This document shows, in pieces, positions 1 to 5,900 of a stretch of DNA of 15,034 nt. The stretch lies in contig DAOWML010000017.1 in assembly GCA_030643125.1 (NCBI GenBank), positions 1 to 15,034 on the forward strand. Direction: 5' to 3'. The stretch comes from Bacteroidales bacterium. Its GTDB lineage: Bacteria; Bacteroidota; Bacteroidia; Bacteroidales; UBA12077. Position numbers and translations under genes: made by a program. Numbering within the stretch: the stretch's first letter is position 1; the number at the start of each line of letters is the position of its first letter. A model generated the notes under the pieces. It made no database searches. It saw nothing but the letters and a program-made list of their open reading frames with translations, and was not told where the DNA came from.

Positions 1-90
1 CTTAATATTTCTTGAAATCTTTTTTATATTCCAGGCAAAAAAAGCTATTGCTGCAATCCACAGTAAAATAAATATTATACTATTTATCAT
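1..90 (-). CDS. N-terminus of a membrane-anchored protein after etfA (partial, runs off the left edge)
   Basis: An ATG at position 90 opens a frame of exactly 30 codons to the window edge with no stop. The peptide starts MINSIIFILLW, continues as a hydrophobic stretch (about residues 4-20) and then becomes basic (NIKKISRNIK, residues 21-30). This is a single N-terminal transmembrane segment followed by a positively charged cytoplasmic edge. It lies 142 bp downstream of etfA on the same strand and is probably in the etfBA operon. In Bacteroidota, large membrane (Fe-S)-binding proteins of the HdrD/GlpC type often begin with a segment of this kind ending in a K/R-x-x-R-N-I pattern. Such a protein next to etfAB would make sense as an ETF:quinone oxidoreductase. 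That identification is an inference from the N-terminus and the neighbours; no cysteine motif is visible in the part present. An unrelated small membrane protein is the alternative. Confidence 0.55.
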   Translation of the reverse strand, partial: MINSIIFILLWIAAIAFFAWNIKKISRNIK

Positions 91-124
91 AGTCTTATAG
101 TTTAGAATAAATAATGTCTAAAGT

Positions 125-166
125 TTTAAATGCCTAAATTTTCGTTAAAAACTTTAGGCATTTAAA
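125..166. repeat. 14-bp inverted repeat between etfA and the next gene
   Basis: The arms 125-138 and 153-166 are perfect complements built around TAAATGCCTAAA. The 14-nt spacer can itself fold (TTTT/AAAA), which would make one long AT-rich stem-loop. No clean T-run follows in the minus direction, so it does not look like a strong terminator for etfA. A processing or mRNA-stability hairpin, or a weak attenuator in the etfA to downstream-gene gap, is more likely. Confidence 0.5.
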
Positions 167-178
167 TTTTAGTTCATT

Positions 179-219
179 CCTGCCCGACTTCCTTCGGCAG
201 TTAAACCGGCAGGCAGGTT
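179..219. repeat. GC-rich imperfect palindromic intergenic repeat
   Basis: CCTGCC at 179-184 is matched by GGCAGG at 212-217, with a second inner set of CTGCC/GGCAG complements (about 180-200). The segment is much richer in G+C than the DNA around it and lies just after the etfA stop. It resembles the CCTGCC/GGCAGG-type interspersed palindromes seen in many Bacteroidota intergenic regions. That family link is from memory of such repeats. Whether this genome carries many copies cannot be seen here. Confidence 0.45.
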
Positions 220-232
220 AAGTATTTATAAC

Positions 233-1198
233 TTATTTCATTTCCTTAACTGCTTGAATAAAATCAGGTAATACTTTAGCAGTATCACCAATTATTCCAT
301 AATCTGCAGCTTCAAATATTGGAGCATCTTTATCTGTATTAATAGCTACAATACATTTAGATGAACTAATACCTGCTAAATGCTGTATTGCACCAGATAT
401 ACCGGCAGCAATATATAAGTTAGGAGCAATAATTTTCCCTGTTTGCCCGGTATGTTCTTCGTGAGGTCTCCATCCTTCGTCAGAAACAGGACGCGAACAA
501 GCTGTAGCAGCACCTAATAAGTCTGCCAATTCCTCAATCGGGCTCCAATTATCACCTGATTTCATACCACGACCACCAGAAACAACAATTTCTGCATCGA
601 TTAATAGTATTTTACCTGTTTGTTTCTGAACATTAGAAACAGTTGTTTTGAATAAATCATCGCTTAATGCAGGCTCAAAACTTTCAATAGCAGGAGATTT
701 AATATTTTCTTCGAATTCAAAAGAGTTTTGTGCTAAAGTAAGAATCTTAATATCCGACTTAATCACAAGATTTGAATAAGCTTTACCGGAATATACCTTT
801 TTGAAAATAGTGAAAGGGTCAAGGCTTAATGGTAATTTACTTACACCTGCACCTAAACCGGCTTTTAGTTTTACCGATAATCGTGGAGCTAATGCTTTAC
901 CTGTATTATTATGAGCAATAATAACAACTTTTGCTCCTTCTTTTTCAGCTACCTGTGCTATAACCGAAGTATAAGCCTGATTATCTAAATTTTTTAATTT
1001 ATCATTGTTTACAGATATTATTTTATCTGCAGCATAATTTCCAAGCTTCTTAAGTTCATCTTCCTGAACATCACCAATTGACAAGGCTACAGTTTGGATA
1101 TTCAACATTTCAGCAATTTTACTTGCATAGGAAACTAATTCAAAAGACATTTTCTTGAATTTTCCGTCCCAGTTTTCTGTAAATACTAATACTGACAT
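233..1198 (-). CDS. etfA: Electron transfer flavoprotein alpha subunit
   Basis: EtfA forms a heterodimer with EtfB that collects electrons from acyl-CoA dehydrogenases and related flavoenzymes and passes them to a quinone-linked acceptor; it binds the FAD. The 321-residue length fits the family. The N-terminal domain (about 1-190) is divergent. The C-terminal FAD domain is classic: VSGGRG at 206-211, SRPVSDEGW at 235-243, GQTGK at 251-255, GISGAIQH at 266-273 and INTDKDAPIF at 286-295. These are the positions that contact the flavin and diphosphate in characterised ETFs. The gene follows etfB by 71 bp on the same strand, so the two are very probably co-transcribed. The ATG start at 1198 gives the expected MSVLVFTE N-terminus. 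Whether this pair is a simple or an electron-bifurcating ETF is not decided by these motifs. Confidence 0.96.
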   Translation of the reverse strand: MSVLVFTENWDGKFKKMSFELVSYASKIAEMLNIQTVALSIGDVQEDELKKLGNYAADKIISVNNDKLKNLDNQAYTSVIAQVAEKEGAKVVIIAHNNTGKALAPRLSVKLKAGLGAGVSKLPLSLDPFTIFKKVYSGKAYSNLVIKSDIKILTLAQNSFEFEENIKSPAIESFEPALSDDLFKTTVSNVQKQTGKILLIDAEIVVSGGRGMKSGDNWSPIEELADLLGAATACSRPVSDEGWRPHEEHTGQTGKIIAPNLYIAAGISGAIQHLAGISSSKCIVAINTDKDAPIFEAADYGIIGDTAKVLPDFIQAVKEMK

Positions 1199-1235
1199 AT
1201 CTTATTTTATTAAATTCTTAATTAAATTTATTTAT

Positions 1236-1262
1236 AACCTGCCAGTCAGACAGGCTGGTGAT
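1236..1262. repeat. Imperfect palindromic repeat between etfB and etfA
   Basis: The 71-bp etfB/etfA gap contains TAACCTGCC (1235-1243) followed by short complementary blocks such as GCC/GGC and CCAG/CTGG. It shares TAACCTGCC, in inverted orientation, with the repeat at 179-219 beyond etfA, and both also carry ATTCCTG. It is probably a decayed member of the same intergenic repeat group. The pairing is short and broken, so a functional structure is uncertain. Confidence 0.35.
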
Positions 1263-1269
1263 TCCTGAT

Positions 1270-2019
1270 TTAAATAACTTTTGCTTCGTTCTGAAGTAAG
1301 TTTACTAATTCTTTTACATTATCAGGTTCAATCATTTTACATGGTGGTTTTGGCTGTGGTAGTTCGAAATTAACAATTCCGGTTAAAGCTTCAATTTCAA
1401 CAGGTGCAACTACATTTAAAGGCTTTTTACGAGCCATCATAATACCACGCATTGCAGCAATCATTGGTTCTTTAGCAATACCTTTTTGTGCAATAGCAAC
1501 TACAGGTAATTCAGAACTTACTTCTTCAGTTCCACCATCTATGTCACGTTTTATTTTAACCTGACCATTTTCAATATTTACTGCAGATACTGCAGAAACC
1601 GAAGGAATATTTAAAAATTCTGCTAACATACCACCTACTGCTGATCCATTATAATCGGCAGATTCAATTCCATTAAAAATTAAATCGAAAGGATTGCTCT
1701 TTAAGTATTCGGCAATTTGCGCTGCCACAAAATATGCATCTGTTGGTTCAGCATCAATTCTTACTGCATCGTCAGCACCAATAGCTAAAGCTTTTCTCAT
1801 TGTAGGTTCAGCATCTTTTTCTCCAACTGTTATTACTGTAATATTCTCAATTGAATTTGCTGCATCTGATTTAAGTTCTATAGCTCTGGTCAATGCAAGT
1901 TCATCCCAGGGATTGATAATCCATTGTATGCCGGTTGTATCAAAAGCCGTATTATCATTTACAAACTTAGCTTTCGTAGTAGTGTCCGGAACATTACTTA
2001 AGCAAATTAGAATTTTCAT
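1270..2019 (-). CDS. etfB: Electron transfer flavoprotein beta subunit
   Basis: EtfB is the second ETF subunit. It carries the AMP-binding site (or a second flavin in bifurcating types) and the loop that docks on partner dehydrogenases. At 249 residues it has the usual length. Family features are the start MKILICLSNVPDTTTKAKF, INPWDELALTRAIELK at 35-50, a nucleotide-binding region around NGIESADYNGSAVGGMLAEFL (116-136), DIDGGTEE at 159-166, and the recognition-loop region about 182-200 (AKEPMIAAMRGIMMARKKP). The loop aligns with the LNEPRYATLPNIMKAKKK segment of classical ETFs but differs at several residues, so the dehydrogenase partner may differ as well. It is the first gene of its operon, with a probable promoter about 145 bp upstream, followed by etfA. 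Confidence 0.95.
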   Translation of the reverse strand: MKILICLSNVPDTTTKAKFVNDNTAFDTTGIQWIINPWDELALTRAIELKSDAANSIENITVITVGEKDAEPTMRKALAIGADDAVRIDAEPTDAYFVAAQIAEYLKSNPFDLIFNGIESADYNGSAVGGMLAEFLNIPSVSAVSAVNIENGQVKIKRDIDGGTEEVSSELPVVAIAQKGIAKEPMIAAMRGIMMARKKPLNVVAPVEIEALTGIVNFELPQPKPPCKMIEPDNVKELVNLLQNEAKVI

Positions 2020-2164
2020 TTAATCTTTATTTAAGTTAATAATTAAATTCATTTTTATAATGAATAATTTCTGTTCGAAAAAATTAAAGACCTAATATAT
2101 TATAAATCATCGCCTTAAAATATGTATAAAATTTGGCCCAAAATACAATTTGTTCACAAGTTTG

Positions 2165-2196
2165 CAAAGATAAAAATAAGTGCCTTACAAAACAAG
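2165..2196 (-). promoter_or_regulatory. Probable Bacteroidota sigma-A promoter for etfB-etfA
   Basis: On the minus strand the sequence TATCTTTG (2172-2165) matches the Bacteroidota -7 consensus TAnnTTTG exactly. A CTTG at 2196-2193 sits 20 bp upstream, the normal spacing for the -33 TTG element. Transcription would begin near 2158 and leave a leader of about 140 nt before the etfB ATG at 2019. A second TAnnTTTG match at 2208-2201 has no suitable -33 element. The call is from motif matching alone. Confidence 0.45.
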
Positions 2197-2260
2197 AAGC
2201 CAAACTTACTAATAATTATATAAATATCTACATATAAAAAGCTTGTAATTAGTCAACAAT

Positions 2261-2289
2261 ATGTTTTTTGGAATTATTCTAAAAAACAT
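2261..2289. repeat. 29-bp near-perfect palindrome upstream of the etfB promoter
   Basis: ATGTTTTTTGGAAT pairs with the following half across a single central base; 13 of 14 positions are Watson-Crick and one is G-T. It lies about 65 bp upstream of the predicted -33 element. The near-zero loop makes a DNA-level operator or a decayed inverted repeat as likely as an RNA hairpin. No regulator can be named. Confidence 0.4.
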
Positions 2290-2369
2290 TGCCAAACATA
2301 ACAATATTTATCTATTAACCCTGCCAGTTTTTAAAAGACCAGAGGGTTTAAGTCAGGTTTATAATATAC

Positions 2370-2402
2370 AGCCCTACGAGGGTTTGAAACCCTCGTAGGG
2401 CT
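2370..2402. repeat. Perfect 33-bp palindrome (16-bp arms, 1-bp centre)
   Basis: AGCCCTACGAGGGTTT (2370-2385) is followed by one G and then its exact reverse complement (2387-2402). It is far more GC-rich than its surroundings and has no T-run on either side. Perfect conservation of a 16-bp arm in otherwise degenerate intergenic DNA suggests a recent insertion or active maintenance. It has the look of a short interspersed palindromic repeat rather than a gene-specific terminator. Confidence 0.7.
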
Positions 2403-2415
2403 ATCGTAGCATATA

Positions 2416-2450
2416 CTTACCGGGTGACTTTGTTCAAGTCATCTGGTGAG
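2416..2450 (+). repeat. Hairpin repeat, copy A (CCGGGTGACTT type)
   Basis: The core arms ACCGGGTGACTT (2419-2430) and AAGTCATCTGGT (2436-2447) give 12 pairs around a 5-nt loop, and three more pairs outside extend this to 2416-2450. The G-T pairs work only in plus-strand RNA, although no plus-strand gene is nearby. It is followed by GAGTTCGTT. A diverged second copy with the same tail lies at 2608-2640. Confidence 0.55.
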
Positions 2451-2544
2451 TTCGTTGAAATTTTAAATTATAAACACAGCAGGTGCTGTGTTATCCTTAA
2501 AAACTCAAAGGAGTGCTATTTTAAGTCGTGCCCACATTGAAAAT

Positions 2545-2580
2545 AAAAAACCCTGTCAGAGTTTTAAACTCGACAGGGTT
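2545..2580 (-). terminator. Rho-independent terminator of the rpoBC-DUF3467 operon
   Basis: Read on the minus strand, AACCCTGTC-GAGTTT and AAACTC-(T)-GACAGGGTT form a 15-bp stem with a single bulged base and a 1-nt centre in the palindrome. It runs straight into a T-run (2550-2545) followed by more T-rich sequence. It lies 66 bp after the DUF3467 stop codon. No equivalent T-run exists on the plus side, so its direction fits the upstream operon. Confidence 0.7.
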
Positions 2581-2607
2581 AAATAAATTATACTTATATC
2601 TTTTTTT

Positions 2608-2640
2608 ATTCATCGGGTAACTTGGAGTCACCCGGTGAGT
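2608..2640 (+). repeat. Hairpin repeat, copy B (CCGGGTGACTT type)
   Basis: TCATCGGGTAACT (2610-2622) pairs with AGTCACCCGGTGA (2626-2638) at 12 of 13 positions around a TGG loop. It is followed by GTTTGTTTTT on the plus strand. It matches copy A at 2416-2450 in stem sequence and in the GAGTTTGTT-like tail but has a shorter loop. It ends a few bases from the DUF3467 stop codon. The T-rich tail is on the plus side, so as a terminator it would face the operon rather than serve it. Confidence 0.55.
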
Positions 2641-2646
2641 TTGTTT

Positions 2647-2970
2647 TTAAGCTTGTGCAGTAGGCCCTCCAAAATTCATTGGCATCATTGGACCTCCACT
2701 TTCAGATTTTCTGATAGGACCATGCATTTTTTCGAATTTTTCTATATTATCTTTTAATGCATTTAAAAAACGTTTTGCATGTTCCGGTGTTAAAATAATT
2801 CTGGATTTAACTTCTGCTTTAGGAACACCAGGCATAACTCTGACAAAATCAAGAACAAATTCTGCGCTAGAATGTGTAATTACAGCTAAATTCGAATATA
2901 TACCTTGTGCAATATCCTCTTTTAAATCAATATTTATTTGACCTTTTTTTTGTGTTTTTTCGTCTTCCAT
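2647..2970 (-). CDS. DUF3467 family protein, uncharacterised, linked to rpoC
   Basis: A 107-residue soluble protein with no signal peptide or membrane segment. The body (11-76) carries the family's conserved pattern: QINIDLKEDIAQGIYSNLAVITHSSAEFVLDF (11-42), MPGVPKAEVKSRIILTPEHAKRFLNAL (46-72). The last ~20 residues are a flexible Gly/Pro/Met-rich tail (GGPMMPMNFGGP). It starts 19 bp after the rpoC stop, and AGGA lies 7 bases before its ATG, one of the few Shine-Dalgarno-like sites in the window. The conserved position after rpoC in Bacteroidota suggests a role tied to RNA polymerase or its expression, but no function is established to my knowledge. The fold looks small and beta/alpha mixed. 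It is the last gene before the terminator at 2545-2580. Confidence 0.9.
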   Translation of the reverse strand: MEDEKTQKKGQINIDLKEDIAQGIYSNLAVITHSSAEFVLDFVRVMPGVPKAEVKSRIILTPEHAKRFLNALKDNIEKFEKMHGPIRKSESGGPMMPMNFGGPTAQA

Positions 2971-2989
2971 GATTATTTCCTGTTAAAAA

Positions 2990-5900
2990 TTAATCTATAT
3001 CCTTTGTAGACATTAAATTATCATACTCTTCGCGAGAACCAACAATAATCTTGTCATACTCACGTAAGCCTGTACCAGCAGGAATTTTGTGTCCAACAAT
3101 AACGTTTTCTTTTAATCCTTCAAGTCCATCCACTTTTCCATTAATAGCTGCTTCATTTAAAACTTTTGTTGTTTCCTGGAACGAAGCTGCAGACATGAAA
3201 CTCTTAGTTTGAAGAGCTGATTTAGTAATTCCCTGTAATACCTGGCTTGATGTCGCAGGAACAGCATCTCTTGCTTCAATTAATTTCAAATCTTTACGCT
3301 TAAGAATTGAATTTTCATCTCGTAATTTTCTTGCTGTTACAATTTGACCAGACTTAAAAGTCTGAGAGTCAGCCGGATCTGAAATAACTTTCTTATCATA
3401 GATCCAATCGTTTTCATTCATGAAGCCCCACTTATCAACAACTTGTTTTTCAAGAAATTTAGTATCTCCCGGATCTTCAATAACAACTTTACGCATCATC
3501 TGACGAACAATAACCTCAAAATGTTTATCATTAATCTTAACACCCTGTAAACGATACACTTCCTGAACTTCGTTAACTATATATTCCTGAACTTTGGTAG
3601 GCCCTTTAATTGCCAGTATATCTGATGGGGTAATCGCTCCATCTGACAAAGGAATACCTGCTCTAACATAATCGTTTTCCTGAACAAGAATTTGTTTTGA
3701 TAACGAAACAAGATATTTTTTAATTTCTCCTGTTTTAGAAGTAATAATAATCTCTCTGTTACCACGTTTAATTTTACCAAATGCAACTTCTCCATCAATT
3801 TCCGATACAACTGCAGGATTTGAAGGATTTCTGGCTTCAAACAATTCAGTTACACGTGGCAAACCACCCGTGATATCACCAGATTTACCAATAGCTCTTG
3901 GAATCTTAGCTAAAATTTCTCCCGATTTAACTTCCTGTCCATCCTCAATACTCATATGAGCACCTACAGGTAAGTTGTAGGTTTTAATAACTTCACCATC
4001 TTTATCTACCAGTTTAGCATTTGGATTTTTCTTCTTATCTCTTGTTTCGATGATTACTTTTTCTCTAAAACCAGTTTGCTCATCGGATTCCTCTTTAAAT
4101 GTAATACCTTCAATTACATTATCGAAAATTAATTTACCGTTTGCTTCCGAAATAATTAATGCATTGTAAGGATCCCATTCACAAACTACAGTATCTTTTT
4201 TAACTGTTTTACCGTGTTTTATATGCAACTTAGAACCATATGGTATATTGTGAGTTGAAAGGACAATACCAGTATTTTTATCAACAATACGCATTTCTGC
4301 AAGACGACCAATAACAATATTCACTTTTTTACCATCATCTTCAACTTTCGTCACTGTACGTAACTCGTCAATTTCTACAAGGCCGTCATATTTTGCAATA
4401 ATACTGGAATCAGCAGCAATATTAGATGCCGTACCCCCAACGTGGAAAGTTCTCAATGTAAGCTGCGTTCCCGGTTCACCAATTGATTGTGCAGCAATAA
4501 CACCCACAGCTTCACCGTTCTGAACCATCTTACCAGTTGCCAGGTTTCTTCCATAACACTTAGTACACACTCCTCGTTTAGATTCACAAGTTAATACCGA
4601 TCTTATTTCAACTTGTTCTATTGGTGAATCTTCTATGTTTCTACCAATCTCTTCAGTAATTTCTACTCCTGCACCAACTATTAACTCACCCGTAAGTGGA
4701 TGATATATATCGTGAACAGTAGTACGACCTAATATTCTTTCGTATAATGTTTCAACAATTTCCTCGTTTTTCTTAATTGCTGTTGCAATCAGGCCTCTAA
4801 GTGTACCACAATCTTCTTCCTGAATAATAACATCTTGCGAAACATCAACTAAACGACGAGTTAAATAACCGGCATCAGCTGTTTTTAATGCAGTATCGGC
4901 TAAACCTTTACGAGCACCGTGAGTGGAAATAAAATACTCAAGAACTGATAATCCTTCTTTAAAGTTAGAAAGAATAGGATTTTCAATAATTTCTGAACCT
5001 GAAGCACCTGATTTTTGAGGTTTTGCCATCAATCCTCTCATACCTGAAAGCTGACGAATTTGTTCTTTAGATCCCCTTGCGCCAGAATCTAACATCATAT
5101 AAACTGAATTAAACCCTTGATTATCCGTAGATAATTTCTTCATTAAAGTTTGGGTTAATCTAGCGTTAATATGTGTCCATATATCGATAATCTGGTTGTA
5201 ACGTTCGTTGTTAGTAATGAAACCCATATTATAGTTATTCAATACTTCTTCAACCTGCTCGTAACCAGCATTTACTAATTCTTCTTTTTCTTTTGGAATA
5301 ATTACATCATCAAGGTTAAATGACAGTCCACCTCTAAATGCCGTTTGATAACCAAGATTCTTAATATCATCAAGGAATTCAGAAGTAACATCAGTACCTG
5401 TCTTTTTAAGTACATTACCAATAATATCTCTTAATGATTTTTTAGTTAACAATTCATTTATATAGCCAACCTCTTTTGGAACAAACTCATTGAATATAAC
5501 TCGTCCAACGGTTGTTTCAATCATATGATTTACAGGTTCACCTTCAACTATATCATGCGTTTTAACCTTTATACTTGCATGCATTGCAACAGCTCCCTCG
5601 TTATATGCGATTGTTACCTCTTCAGGAGAATAAAATGTTAAACCTTCGCCCTTAACTCCTGATCTTTGTTTTGTAATATAATACAAACCAAGTACCATAT
5701 CCTGTGAAGGAACTGTAATAGGAGCTCCATTAGCAGGGTTTAAAATATTATGAGAAGCAAGCATTAACATTTGTGCTTCTAATATAGCAGCATTACCCAA
5801 AGGTAAGTGAACTGCCATTTGGTCACCATCAAAGTCAGCATTAAACGCAGTACATACAAGTGGATGTAGTTGAATCGCTTTACCTTCAATTAATTTAGGT

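Noticed and set aside
1694..2023. Plus-strand open frame of 109 codons opposite etfB
   Set aside because: It is fully antisense to a well-conserved gene, lacks any recognisable domain and has a Ser/Ala/Ile-rich composition typical of an etfB shadow.
2261..2398. Plus-strand 45-codon open frame in the 627-bp gap
   Set aside because: It begins in one palindrome and ends in another, has no ribosome site or promoter, and the peptide has no recognisable feature. Most likely chance.
2261..2640. CRISPR-like array in the palindrome-rich gap
   Set aside because: The palindromes differ from one another, are unevenly spaced, and no direct repeat-spacer pattern or cas gene is present.
3577..3840. Second minus-strand frame inside rpoC
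   Set aside because: Overlaps intact beta' coding sequence in another frame and has no family features. The rpoC frame itself is unbroken, so this is not a frameshift remnant.
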